Source: Setophaga petechia
Lineage: Eukaryota > Chordata > Aves > Passeriformes > Parulidae
Assembly (NCBI GenBank): GCA_024362935.1
Contig: JANCRA010000009.1
Span: 12,046,001-12,110,000 of the forward strand
Direction: 5' to 3'
DNA length: 64,000 bases
Shown here: positions 52,301 through 62,043 of the stretch, piece by piece
Numbering within the stretch: position 1 is the first letter of the stretch
Layout: the number at the start of each line of letters is the position of its first letter
Notes under the pieces: generated by a model
What the model saw: the letters and a program-made list of their open reading frames with translations, nothing else
What the model was told of the DNA's origin: nothing
The model's database searches: none
Program-made: the position numbers and the translations under genes

Positions 52301-53451
52301 TTCTGACAGCCATGTGCAACTTGATAAATTCAAACACCTCACTGCTCGAAAAACACCCCAAGCAAACCATCAACAAAACAAACCCCAAAACCCCCACTCC
52401 AACACTTATATGCTTCTCACAGTAACTAGAGTGACAACTGTGAGAAACACACAGAAAAAAGGGTTGAAACAAAGTTTAAAGCAAATGCTTATATATAGTT
52501 ATGATGTACATACATATATATATATATATATATATGTGTGTCTGTGTGTGTGTGTGTGTATTGTGTGTATGTATATATATACACACATATATTTAGGAGT
52601 TTATCGCCTGGAAAACTAAAATGCATGACTTGGAGCACATCTGATCCTACCTGAAAGAAAGCACCTACATGAGTTAGGTATCATTCATCCCTGAGGAAGC
52701 GCATGTGCCAGTCGGAACATCTGGCAGGGGAAGGAGTCCTGACTTTTTTTCCTAGCTGCTCGCCTCAAAAACTTCTGCTAACATGAGGCAAACAAGCCAA
52801 GCCCTGTTCTCGGGGACACTGAAACCAGCAGGAAGCGCATATGCACACCGCTCCCGAAAGAGCTGAGCCACCGATTCCCCACAGATTCCTCGGCACCAGG
52901 GCCTCGCTCCCAAGCAGGGCGCGATGCCGGGACGCTTCCCGCGGCACGGGCGCTGCTCGGAAACGCAGGGCCTGCACGGAGGGAAAGCTGCCGACCTCGG
53001 CCCCACAGAGCAGCGCTAGGGCCCGCAAGGAACCCCAATTATAACATGGGTCAGGCTGGAATGGACCACAGTGGTCCAACCTCCCAGAGCACCGGGTGCA
53101 GGACTGCATCCAGAGGGTTCCCGACTATCTCCAGTGACGGAGACTTCGCAGCCCCCCTGAGCAACCTGTTCCAATGCCCGGTCACCCGCACAGTAAAGTT
53201 CTTCCCCTTATTCAGGCGCAATGCCGACTCCGGGGGGATTCTCGCTGCGGGGAGGAGAGGACCGAGAGGACCGAGAGGACCGAGAGGACCTGGAGGGCGC
53301 GGGGGCGCCGGGCAGCGTCCGGCGGGGAGGGCGCGGGGCAGAGCCGAGCCCGTGGCTCACTGACCAGGTTGCGGAGCCGCGCCGCCTGCTCGCGGTGGAA
53401 GTCGAGGCGGCCGAGGGCGCTGGGCCGGTGCTTGTCCGCCCACAGGCTCAT
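46126..53451 (-). CDS. RFC3: RFC3, replication factor C subunit 3 (nine coding exons, 356 aa)
   Basis: RFC3 is a small subunit of the pentameric RFC clamp loader, which uses ATP to open PCNA and load it at primer-template junctions in nuclear DNA replication and repair. It also serves in the alternative RFC complexes with RAD17, CHTF18 and ATAD5. Reading the minus strand, I joined exons 53451-53365, 52120-51983, 51436-51369, 49758-49661, 49385-49204, 48972-48836, 48710-48612, 47608-47539 and 46317-46126. Lengths are 87, 138, 68, 98, 182, 137, 99, 70 and 192 (with stop), giving exactly 356 codons, equal to human RFC3. Seen directly: N-terminus [10 protein letters not shown], Walker [10 protein letters not shown] at residues 42-50, a Walker B-position motif LLTEVDKLT (133-141) without the DExx form, the SRC arginine-finger motif at 178-180, and C-terminus GLDDIMF. 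The AAA+ core covers roughly residues 1-235 and the C-terminal collar domain the rest. No frameshift or premature stop was found. Confidence 0.98.
47539..47608 (-). CDS. RFC3: RFC3 exon 8 (residues 270-293)
   Basis: The first base completes Arg270, followed by 23 codons from [20 protein letters not shown] to K293. Acceptor TTCCAACAG, donor GTAATT, next intron phase 0. The segment belongs to the oligomerisation collar. Confidence 0.97.
48612..48710 (-). CDS. RFC3: RFC3 exon 7 (residues 237-270)
   Basis: The first base completes Gln237; codons then read [20 protein letters not shown] followed by [12 protein letters not shown] and two bases of Arg270. This begins the C-terminal collar domain. 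Acceptor TTTCTTAG, donor GTAGGT, next intron phase 2. Confidence 0.97.
48836..48972 (-). CDS. RFC3: RFC3 exon 6 (residues 192-237)
   Basis: Acceptor TGTTTAG. Codons read [20 protein letters not shown] and continue through the lid helices [13 protein letters not shown] to CRVQ plus two bases of Gln237. The donor is a consensus GTAAGT, phase 2. The following intron is only 125 bases. Confidence 0.97.
49204..49385 (-). CDS. RFC3: RFC3 exon 5 (residues 131-191, Walker B region and SRC motif)
   Basis: This is the longest internal exon, 182 bases. After Val131 it encodes [20 protein letters not shown], the sensor region with LILCCNS, and QSRCLAVRV containing the SRC motif (Arg179), which contacts the ATP of a neighbouring subunit in RFC complexes. 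It ends PAPSIED. The donor is GTACGT; an alternative GTTGAA four bases further would not keep the frame into exon 6. Confidence 0.97.
49661..49758 (-). CDS. RFC3: RFC3 exon 4 (residues 98-131)
   Basis: The first base completes Ser98, then [19 protein letters not shown] leads into [13 protein letters not shown] and the first base of Val131. Acceptor GGTGCAG, donor GTGAGT, next intron phase 1. The segment matches the helix preceding the Walker B strand of RFC small subunits. Confidence 0.97.
51369..51436 (-). CDS. RFC3: RFC3 exon 3 (residues 76-98, split Ser98)
   Basis: The exon starts at GCACCTTCTAAG (APSK) after acceptor TATGTAG and reads [20 protein letters not shown], then NP plus two bases of Ser98. 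The donor is a consensus GTAAGT; the following intron is phase 2 and, at about 1.6 kb, the largest of the gene. Confidence 0.97.
51906..51946. repeat. 21-bp tandem duplication in RFC3 intron 2
   Basis: Two adjacent copies of a unit beginning AAATATATCACTATTTCCAC, period 21, sited about 40-80 bases past the exon 2 donor. Confidence 0.9.
51983..52120 (-). CDS. RFC3: RFC3 exon 2 (residues 30-75, Walker A)
   Basis: Acceptor TTGTTCAG precedes 52120. The 46 codons start [10 protein letters not shown] and contain the P-loop GPSGAGKKT, which binds the ATP phosphates in AAA+ subunits, ending at [10 protein letters not shown]. The donor is GTAAAA, the weakest-looking of the gene, followed by an A-rich stretch. 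Both bordering introns are phase 0. Confidence 0.97.
52507..52593. repeat. Compound (TA)n/(TG)n microsatellite in RFC3 intron 1
   Basis: Alternating TA runs, then TG runs interrupted by TCTG and ATTG, then TA and CA runs. It is almost wholly alternating purine-pyrimidine, so likely length-polymorphic and able to adopt non-B DNA. Confidence 0.95.
53046..53218 (-). mobile_element. CR1 LINE 3' fragment in RFC3 intron 1
   Basis: The plus strand reads as the reverse complement of the CR1 3' region: GGCTGGAATGGACC, a GTCCAACCTCC block, then 'gagcaacctgttccaatgcc' and 'cacagtaaagttcttcccc'. The 3' octamer tail is missing. It has the same orientation as RFC3 and lies about 150 bases from exon 1. Confidence 0.85.
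53259..53290. repeat. 9-bp tandem repeat (GGACCGAGA)n, about 3.6 copies
   Basis: Perfect 9-base period inside the CpG island, within RFC3 intron 1, some 75 bases after the exon 1 donor. The period is a multiple of three, so it makes long but meaningless open frames. Confidence 0.9.
53365..53451 (-). CDS. RFC3: RFC3 exon 1 (residues 1-29)
   Basis: The ATG is at 53451-53449, with G at -3, a favourable initiation context. It encodes the start of the family (MSLW-DK-RP), then a helix ending in RLRNL. The open frame continues 22 codons upstream to a TTG, but I see no in-frame ATG in that stretch and conservation begins at this Met. Donor GTCAGT starts at 53364; the intron is phase 0. Confidence 0.97.
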
Positions 53452-53835
53452 GGCGCTCCCGAAGCGCTCGGGCCGACTGCGGGAAGCGCGCGCCGTACGG
53501 CGGCCGCCACGGGACAAACCCCGGCGGCGGCCCCGCCCCGCGGCTCCCTTGGAGGAGTACGGCAGCCGCGTCTCAGCACGGGCCGGGCGGGGATCTCAGC
53601 GCCGCCCGCCCGGGTCGCGCCGGAGCCGCGGGGGTTTCTCTTCCGGAAGGACAGAGCCGCCCCCTGAGCCTTGGCAGCGGAAGGGACTGTGCTCCCTGTA
53701 GGCTTAGACAAGAGCCCCTTACCAAGCGCTGCGCAGGAGATGAACTCTGCCCGCCAGCCCAAGCCAGCGCGCTGCCTCCCGTTGGAGGTGCGAGCCCTCC
53801 CGGCTCCGTCTGAAATCATTCCTCTTGTAGCTCAT

Positions 53836-54095
53836 TTCAGGGAATCACAGAATCGGTTAGGTTGGAAAATACCTCTGAGATCCAACATATGACCCAACAT
53901 CATCAACTCAACCAGACATGGCACCGAGTGCCACATCCAGTCTTCCCTTAAACACCTCCAGGGACAGTGACTCCACAACCTCCCTGCGCAGCTCATGCCA
54001 ATGTTAAATCAATGTTAAATCACCCTTTCTGAGGAGAAATTAATCCTAATGTCCAACCTGAACTTCCCCTGGAGCAATTTAAGACTATAAAGACT
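53836..54095 (-). mobile_element. CR1 LINE 3' end
   Basis: Plus strand reads as reverse complement of CR1: 'gaatcacagaatcggttagg', TTGGAAAATACC, a 'cacctccagggacagtgact' block and 'gaggagaaattaatcctaat'. Near 54000 an 11-base CAATGTTAAAT unit is duplicated. It lies about 200 bases upstream of the RFC3 CpG promoter. Confidence 0.9.
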
Positions 54096-54556
54096 TGGTC
54101 AAGGGAGTTTACAATGATAATTAGGAATGTGAAATCTCCAAAAGCCTGTGACACCTAAAAAGTATTTTAATTGCTATTATTATTTATAATATATCATTAT
54201 TATTTTTAATAAAAATAATAATGTAATAACATTATTTTAAAATTTTTTATCTTGTTTTAATTTTTTTTAAATTTTATTTCTTGTTATTTGGTGGAGTCAT
54301 CACTGTTATCATATTGATAATGTCCACTGTGATCTGATGTTCATCTTGCCATTTTATCCTTAAAACTGTATCTCCTGCACCAGTTCGTTTACTTTACTTT
54401 GTTTTATGCCAAAAAAAAACAGCTTTCAGAAGGATTTGGATTATTTTCTTCCCTTTCTCAAAAAATTTTTCTGCAGCCTCACTACAAATTCATGAGTTGC
54501 CCATAATATATGTGTCGTACAGTGAAATCTCCCTCTGTGCGTGTGGCTTTGTGTGT

Positions 54557-54600
54557 ATACAGAATATCTACACAGAGAATTTATCTACACAGAGAATTAC
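54557..54600. repeat. Local tandem duplication
   Basis: TATCTACACAGAGAATT is present twice in tandem, separated by a base or so, in AT-rich DNA upstream of RFC3. Confidence 0.85.
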
Positions 54601-55179
54601 AAAAAAATATGTATGTAATTGACAGTCTCATTTGGCTCTTTGTCTTATAGCCCTAATAAATGAAGCATAAGCACAAGTGATATTATTTGGAAGCAGAATT
54701 CCTTGAAGTAATGAAACATGGATATCTATACACATGAATAATCTGAAATGTGTCAGCCTTTTTTTTTGCTTTTTTTTTTTTTGCTTATTTGATTACTGTG
54801 GAAAAAATTTATGCAAAAATGTTCATGTGGCTGCTCATATTTTATCAGGTCTGTGTGCAGCTTTGTTCCCAGAGTCAGAAAATATAATGCAGGTAACGGT
54901 AATGGCTTCTCTAGACATTTGAGTTACTCATGAAGATCACAAAAACCTGCTGGGGGCACGAGGTAGCAGAGCTCTTTTCATCAATACCGTGTTCCCTGTT
55001 TGTCTGAAATAGTTGCATTACTTGCTCTCTCATGGACAGTCGTTAATCAGTTTCATTTGCAGATTGCCATGAATTAGCAAATCCTACAATAACCTGACGG
55101 GAGAGTGTAGCCAAGTGGGTGTCGGCCTCTTCTCCCAGGCATCCAGCAGCAGGAAAAAAGGGCAGTTTTAAGCTGCAGC

Positions 55180-55412
55180 AGGGAAGGTTTAGGTGGACAT
55201 TGCAAAGAAATTCTTCACAGAAAGGGTGATTAGATACTGGAATGGACTGCCCAGAGAGGTCACTGGAGTCACTGTCCCTGGATGTGTGTTGGGAAAGACT
55301 GTGTGCGACACTCAGTGCCATGGTCTTATGGACAAGGGGGTGTTGGGTCATAGGTTGGACTCAATGGTTTCAGAGGTCCTTTCCAATCTAGTCGAATCTG
55401 TGATTCTCTTGG
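55180..55412 (+). mobile_element. CR1 LINE 3' end
   Basis: Shows the CR1 3' terminal pattern in sense orientation: 'aaattcttcacagaaagggt', 'actggaatggactgcccaga', 'ggttggactcaatggtttca', 'ggtcctttccaatcta' and the tail TCTGTGATTCTC. It ends about 10 bases before the LTR at 55421. Confidence 0.9.
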
Positions 55413-55420
55413 TACTTCTT

Positions 55421-56031
55421 TGTCAGAATTCAGGACATCTCTCTGGCTGTCCTGCATTGCCCGAACCTCTGCCAGGGGGCTCAGAGACCTTGGCAGAGAG
55501 CCAAGACGCCTGTGATTTTGATTATGACACATGGAAAAAATGACCAACCTTATATGAGGATCTGCAAGCCGTGAAAGTCTGAGTAGAATAATAATTTGTC
55601 ATGGGGTGGAAAATAGATTTTGGGGGGTTTTTGGATGGGGGTTCAAGAGGCAAGATGGAGGAATCTGGGTGTGTCCAGCCTTTCTCCTTCTTCTTCTTGG
55701 CCTCCATCTTCTTCTGTGATGTTGGCACTTTTAGATTGGTTTAGAGTAGAAGCTCACTGTCTAACATAGGTGATAGGTATTAGAAAGTAATTGTAAATAT
55801 TGTACACGTAGTTTTTAGTATAAAAAGATAACACCACCCTGAGGGCAGCCAGTATGCCTCTGACCGTCTGGCTGAGCGGACCTCGGCAGGACAGAGAAAG
55901 AATTTCATAGATAAGAAACAATAAACAACCTCGAGAATAGAAGACTTCTGACTCCTTCTTCGACTGACAGGCTGGGAAAAGAGACTTTCTGATGTATCTT
56001 GGGGTCACTCTGACCAGCAGAAGTTCTGAGA
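55421..56031 (+). mobile_element. Solo LTR, ERVK/ERV1-like, with TATA box and poly(A) signal
   Basis: Starts TGTCAG. Contains TATAAAAAG at 55819-55827 and AATAAA at 55920-55925, spaced as in a compact retroviral LTR (U3, short R, U5). The 6-base CTTCTT at 55415-55420 recurs at 56032-56037 and could be the target duplication, as expected for ERVK-type integrases; the 3' end would then be GA instead of CA. No internal retroviral genes adjoin. Family assignment is tentative; the LTR nature is fairly secure. Confidence 0.65.
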
Positions 56032-57297
56032 CTTCTTTGTCAGCACTGCCCTGGTGCATGACTGAGCCTGTGAAAGCTGCAGCAGCAATACCCTACCCAG
56101 GCTTAACTTCTACCCAGCTCCACAGGATGTCCTGCTCCTCTGCCCTTTGCTACATTTACATTTTGGGATCTACAGTGTTTCACATGCACAGCTGTTATCT
56201 CTGGTCCATACCTGCTGGTCTTGAAAGTAATCTTTGCATTTTATCAGTAATTTATTTGGTATTCTCTTTAGTTAGCTGTATTTATTATTTACCTTTTTTG
56301 GTTTTTCTAGATCCTTGGCTCATTTGCCAGACTTTTTAATAATTTCTGAATGATGTGCTGCTCTTCTTGAGTCTATCAGTGTCACTCAGTTGCAACTTCT
56401 TGATAACTCCTTATTACCTGCATGGTTTTTCCAGCCCCCAGAGAGCTTTTGCTAACTCATACCAGCTTCCAGCAAGTGCTCTGACAGGTATTCAATGCTT
56501 TTAAAGTACCAGTGGAAACAAATCCTTTTTGCATGAGGTCAGACATTAAGCAGATAGGATGGAATCCAGTCTTTTAGATTCTTTCAGCTCCTGAAGAGAT
56601 CAAGGAGTGAAGACATAGCATGTCTGAAAAGCCCTAGGCTCTTTTTATTATTAGTTCTATTTATTATTAAAATTCCATGAGATTTCTTCTTGTCCTGAAA
56701 AGAAAATCTTGGAAATTGTGCTCCACCTCAGCAATGCATTTAAGCATGAGCTTGTACCTAAACTTTCAGTTATTTTGTGTTATAAAAAGTAATTAGGCAA
56801 ATGAACAAAATTAATGTGTTAAGTAAAAATCTTATTATTGCAGTTGTAGTACTTCATATCTGATTAAAATGCTCTACAATGCTTTGATTTTCTGCTTCAT
56901 TAATTTTTTAACTTCACTATAAATCTAAACAAAATGAAATACCTATCTAAAATTGAATGGTTTGGCCAACTGTATTACAAATAAATTAATGTGAATAATA
57001 CAGGAGACTGACAATTTCAGCTGCAGTCACAATTCACTCAAACACAAAGACTTTTAGAATATTTCTTCACTCATTTTGTTCAGTCCAGCAGAAAGGTCAG
57101 AAGGTTAAATGACTTCTCTGCATGAGTAAACCAGACTATATATCTGAATATAGAGATTTTAACTACAAATGTCATTTTGAGCCTCTTACTACCAGCAGCC
57201 ACATTATCAGAAGGTGACACGATGTCAGGTACTGTAAGAGAAGCTCCATCTTACACCCAAATTGAAGCAAAACTGTAAGACCTGTGTCCTGTGTCTA

Positions 57298-57327
57298 AAT
57301 ATATACATATATATATATAGGTGTGCA

Positions 57328-57358
<31 letters not shown>

Positions 57359-57364
57359 GTATAT
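57298..57364. repeat. Compound (TA)n/(TG)n microsatellite
   Basis: TA repeats, a GTGTGCATGTGTG stretch, then TA repeats again. Alternating purine-pyrimidine throughout and probably length-variable. Confidence 0.95.
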
Positions 57365-58311
57365 TTTTTCAACATCTTTAAACCAATTATTGAAGCATTA
57401 GAACAAATTAGAGAGCTGTTACACTAACTCCTAAATAAATTTACAGCATGATTGCTGCTAGCAATCCAAGTAAGCCATTAAAAGTCCTAGTACCATTTTG
57501 CTGTAAAATTGCTTGCATTTTTCAAGCAGAAGTCTTTTTGGCATCCTTTGATCCTTCAGGCTGCTTATCTGACTGAGATAGATTTTTCTTTTCAGTTTCA
57601 AATATTTCAACAATAGTTCTGTTAGCTGTCACTCTAGGTTATGTCCCCATCAGAGCACCTATATTGCTGCAAGTAAATTGTAGCAGGTCAAGGAAGACTG
57701 GACCACTAATTAAAAAAGAGACCATAAAATGTGACATCTTTTCTACTGTGACATGCTGATGTCATGCAGATTGAGCTTGACAGTGGGAAAAACAGCTAAT
57801 GGTGGTAGCCAAATAAAAATCTAAAACAAGCCTATCTCATGTAGATTGGCAGCACCAAAGAAGCTGCTTCATCATAAGAGAAGTAAAACCAAGAAATCCA
57901 TTTTCTTCAGGACTCTGATAGCTTATCTAACAATACTTAAAAAAAATAAAGTAATAAAAATGTTATAGAAGTTTTCCATGCAGGGATGAGGCTAAAAAGA
58001 TGTGAGATACTTCTTTACAACCATTAAAACTCTATTCTGGAAAAGGCTATGGAGTTAATGTTTAATTAGAGGATACATCCTGTGCATCAGTCATTACCAT
58101 AAAGTCTTTTGTACATTTGTCCATCTGCAAAAGATTAAAAAAAGCCCTTTCATAAAGATGTGGAAAGGTGAAAATAATTAGGTGTATTAAAAAAACCCCG
58201 CCAGGGCACTTGTTCTGATGTAATCAGTACTTTTTCATGTTCCAAATCCAGCTGCTAAGAACCAGACCCTCCTCACCTTCCCAGGTCTCTAATGTACCTG
58301 GAGAAGCCAAG

Positions 58312-58354
<43 letters not shown>
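58312..58354. repeat. 43-base poly(A) run
   Basis: Uninterrupted A43 following GAAGCCAAG. No recognisable retrocopy precedes it and no flanking duplication was seen. Chance lysine-rich frames arise from it. Confidence 0.95.
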
Positions 58355-58356
<2 letters not shown>

Positions 58357-60828
58357 GAGGTATGTCTTGATGCTCTTACGTCCTCTGTGGCCTCAATTGT
58401 GCATAGCTGTGCAAACCTACGACCCCTTTTTTTTTTCCAGAAGTAAGAATTGCCCAGCTACATGTTTAAAGCAAGACTTATAGCATAGTTCATCATAATA
58501 GAAAAACATAAGAAGACTGTTGACATTGTTTAAATAGCCTGAAAATAAATTCAAACATGTGTCTGAGGACATGTGGAGTTACAGATCCATTCCTCAGATG
58601 AACTTCAGCTATGCTGAATACATGTCCATTTTTCTACTGAGGGTGTTTTTAAAAAACATTGACTATTTTCATATGTATTTTTGGTCTTTCCCCCCGAGAT
58701 TTATCAGGTTACTGACTAAAATACACACTTATGTTCTTCCATTTCCACCAGCCTGCATTTTGCAATAACAGAACTGGAAGAGAAAGGAAGCTCTTGTGCA
58801 CTAAAGATTGCAAATTTGAATGTAAGTCTTCTGAAAGTGCTCAGAACATGACTCAATAAAGAAATATTTGGCATTCTTTTCAGGGTGTATTCTACATAAG
58901 ACACAAAAGTACCTTATGGAAACTAGTCCATAAGATCTTTAAAGAATGACATGCTGTAAGATGTTTAAATATATAAAGAAATCTGTTTGCTAGTCCTGTA
59001 ATTAGAAATCAGTTCTGTGAAGATGTTGACAAAGGATGTTTTTTGCCTTTTTCTAGATAAGGGTAAATGTCGCTGACAGTGGACTAAGGATTATTTTGAT
59101 TATTTTTAAATGTAGGTGTTTTGCTTCCATTCTCATCAGGACTTCACCTTGAATTTTTTTATTGACCTGAGTTACTTTTACAATGAAAAAAATAATGACA
59201 AATAATGCACTTTTGCAAAAAATTATGTGAGTGTAGAGGAAAGAAGTTTCATCCTAGGTACCGTTGCCTGTTACATCCTAACTAATGTGGTGAGGATAAT
59301 AAGTGTTTTTTAGATTTCTAACTTTTGATAACCTTTGTTTTATGTAAGTTTTTCTCTTCATAATAGATGTTGCAGCGCCTTTGAATTAATAGAATGCTAA
59401 TAAATTAATTTCAGACACCACTGACCACATCTTGGTGTATTTCCCAAGATGACAATAAATGTGGCATGTAAAAATCAGATTTCTGTTGAATTCCTATAAA
59501 GTTACTAGAAAATAATGTTACCCAAACTTGTGTCTATCCTGTGCCACTGGCAGACCAGATTGTTTGTCCTGATCATGTTTTTATACATTTACTGAAACTC
59601 AAAGGTTCTATAGCACATTCTATATTTTATGAACATAGTAATATTTCACATCTTGGCTATCATAATTTCATCTCCTATAAAATCAACAACTTACACTTGT
59701 ATAATCTCTTTTATTCAGGCCACAGCAGTCTTACTCATGTCTCCTAATTTGTCTTTTCCCTTGCAGAGTAATTACATTTTTGTTGAATCAATGGACATAC
59801 CAAAGCTTTTGAATTTCCTAGTTTTCTGCAGAGACTCTGTTTTCAGAAGAGCTTTCATCTTATATTCAATGTCAGGTCCCAGAAATTTTGCTAATCTTTC
59901 AAGTTTTGTTTTGATGTCAGTCAGTCATTAGAGGTTTTACTAGCTAATTCTGAGGCCAGCCCTTTTCATGTGTCAGTAGGTGGAACCTTAAAAGCAGTGT
60001 ATTCCCACATCCTCTCAGTAAAAGTGTTTCTGTTATAAACACATCTATAACAACATAACAAGCTACATCATACTACACTTCCTACATTAAAATGTCCTAT
60101 CCACAATGACAAAGGAAATCTGGAGTAGAAATGTAGTTTGAAAGACATTTACCACAGATTTATCCACCTGTGGTAACAGGAGCCTTGCACATAACACTAT
60201 TACCTAGCTGAGGTCTTAGAAAATTACCACAGAGCAATACCCACTATGAAAAGCTATTAGTATTGATAGATCTTAATAGAGCTGTGTTGCTATTGATGTG
60301 AATGGGAGTGAACCCCAGTCCCAGAGCTCCTGGTGCTGGTAGGTTTTACCAGTGGAGATTAAGTGATTGACTTTCTGTTCTTCAGCATTACAACACTATA
60401 GTGACAAAACTGCTGCCTCTCTTTTTGTCTAACAAAAATAAGGACAGCATCATCAGGTCTTGATCATTCCTCTGGTTCTTAGATTTCTTACACAAGGACA
60501 CTTTAAAAATAGTGGGTTTTTTTAAAGTTGGCAATGCAGAACCCAGATTAAATGCTAAACACACCTTGAGGAACAGTCTATTATGCTGTTGAGTTTAAGA
60601 AAAACAAGACATAGTAGATTAAATATTTTGCTTTCATTCTCTTCATCTGTTTTGTCCTTCCACTCCTTCAGGTATCAGTCTTAATTTACACTTCCTTACA
60701 GTGAAGAGAACTCTTTTTCAACTGTGTGAAGAACCTCTTTTCAAGCTTTAGTGCAAGTAGAATTGAGTGTATATGAATGATTTGCTGTATTCATGACAAA
60801 GCTGTTCTCTTATTTTGTTTTTCCTCAG

Positions 60829-60990
60829 ATGTCTCTCATCTGGAGGAACCAGCTTAAACCAGCAACATATGCAGGTCTTGAAGAACCATGAAGTCCATCC
60901 TTCGGAGATGCAGTAGTTAAAATTTGTGGCTGCACATATGTGACAGCACTGTTCGTGATAGAGAAATAAAATGAATAGGCTAACAATTCA
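60829..60990 (+). other. Possible non-coding terminal exon
   Basis: Acceptor-like TTGTTTTTCCTCAG ends at 60828, followed by about 135 bases without a long frame and AATAAA at 60965-60970. It resembles the last exon of a lncRNA transcribed away from RFC3. No upstream partner exon was identified. Confidence 0.17.
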
Positions 60991-61145
60991 TATATTTTTT
61001 AAATTATCTAATGAGACACCTCCCAATTCATAAACAGTTCTTCTCTGAGTCAGTTGTCTATAGGGATACAGTGGATATGAGTAGCATTCGAAGCATAGAC
61101 TGTCACTTTTTTGCCTCCTACAAATTTTTCCTTTCTGGAATCTGG

Positions 61146-61163
61146 TTTTTTTTTTTTTTTTCC
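61146..61163. repeat. 18-base poly(T) run
   Basis: Homopolymer T18 between TCTGG and CCTGG; could be the A-tail of a minus-strand insertion but no body was recognised. Confidence 0.9.
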
Positions 61164-61990
61164 TGGTATGTCCTCTGCATTTAGGTGTCATTCTTTTTAT
61201 CAGTCCACAATATCCTTGTGTGATGGCTAATTAGGCATCTGTATCAGAGGTCAAAACTGTGATAAGTTCTTTGTATCTTTAAGATCAGTTAACAAGCTTG
61301 ATAGGAAAGAGGTAAAGAGCAAGATCAGTGTATCTTACCTCTTTGTCTGCCACTGCATCTTTTAGGACCTGGCCAGTGGGTTCTACTGGAGAGCTCTGCT
61401 GCAGATCCTACCTGCAGATCATGTCTGCAGATCATAAACTTGTGCAGTTCTACTTGTGCATGTGGCCTTTTCTTGCTAATCACAACAAAAACCTGTAGTA
61501 GTAAATGAAAGCAGAGAATGTCCACTCTCAGTAAATTAGATGAGCTGTCACCAAAGGTTGTAGAGGAAGACACCAACATGTTTCTTCCCATCCATGGGAC
61601 ATGCTGAACTTTGGATTGAGTTGCATCCCACCAGAGTAAGGTTTTCATAGTATGAGGTGAACATGTGGATATCCTGGTGTATGACATAAGTGAAGCATGT
61701 GGCTTGTTTTGGGGCATGGAGGGCCTGCCAGGGCAGTGCTGGAGGAGGGAGTAGGGTGAAGGAAGTTGGACATGGTGCAGTCTGTCTATGCTGCCTGCTA
61801 GAAACACCACATGCTGTCCTCAGATTGTGCTTTGGCATTGGCTTAGGAAGTATTAGAATGGGCCAAAATGATGGCAAGGAACATGCTTAGCCTTGGCAAG
61901 TATGGATGAGCAGGGGTATAATGCTGACACACTTTCTTTGACCTTTATCACTTACACATGTAAAGGAACGTGAGTTTCATATGACTTAAT

Positions 61991-62043
61991 GGTCCTAGCA
62001 GCCAGGAGTGCTCACTGATGCTGGTCCTAGCAGCCAGGAGTGC
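61991..62043. repeat. 21-bp direct repeat, period 32
   Basis: The unit GGTCCTAGCAGCCAGGAGTG plus C occurs at 61991-62011 and 62023-62043 with no differences. Confidence 0.9.

Larger units (their letters stand above)
46318..53364 (-). other. RFC3 introns 1-8, non-coding content
   Basis: Introns: 53364-52121, 51982-51437, 51368-49759, 49660-49386, 49203-48973, 48835-48711, 48611-47609 and 47538-46318. Besides the CR1 fragment and tandem repeats listed separately, they hold AT-rich unique sequence. Intron 7 contains an A/C-rich simple stretch near 48280-48350. I see no RNA gene or nested coding gene in them. Confidence 0.8.
53221..53700 (-). promoter_or_regulatory. CpG-rich RFC3 promoter and exon 1 island
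   Basis: This is the only strongly GC- and CpG-rich stretch in the window, covering intron 1 start, exon 1 and about 250 bases upstream. No TATA box is obvious, as is usual for replication housekeeping genes. At 53640-53649 lies CTTCCGGAAG, a perfect ETS/GABP-type dyad. At 53479-53485 GCGGGAA (TTCCCGC on the gene strand) resembles an E2F half-site, fitting S-phase expression. Exact transcription starts cannot be read from sequence; I infer 30-200 bases above the ATG. Confidence 0.75.

Noticed and set aside
52314..52619. 101-codon frame with repeated Tyr/Ile
   Set aside because: It is the TA/TG microsatellite read as codons.
52765..53109. 114-codon minus-strand frame in RFC3 intron 1
   Set aside because: It overlaps a CR1 fragment and GC-rich intron and lacks any known domain.
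53452..53517. N-terminal extension of RFC3
   Set aside because: The upstream in-frame start is TTG, and family conservation begins at the ATG at 53451.
53174..53701. Long plus-strand frames over the RFC3 CpG island
   Set aside because: GC-rich DNA has few stops; the frames are antisense to RFC3 exon 1 and include the 9-bp tandem repeat and CR1 sequence.
58237..58483. Lysine-rich frames
   Set aside because: They are translations of the A43 homopolymer.
61325..61810. 161-codon minus-strand open frame
   Set aside because: Composition looks random, no domain, no splice or poly(A) context; expected by chance in 64 kb.
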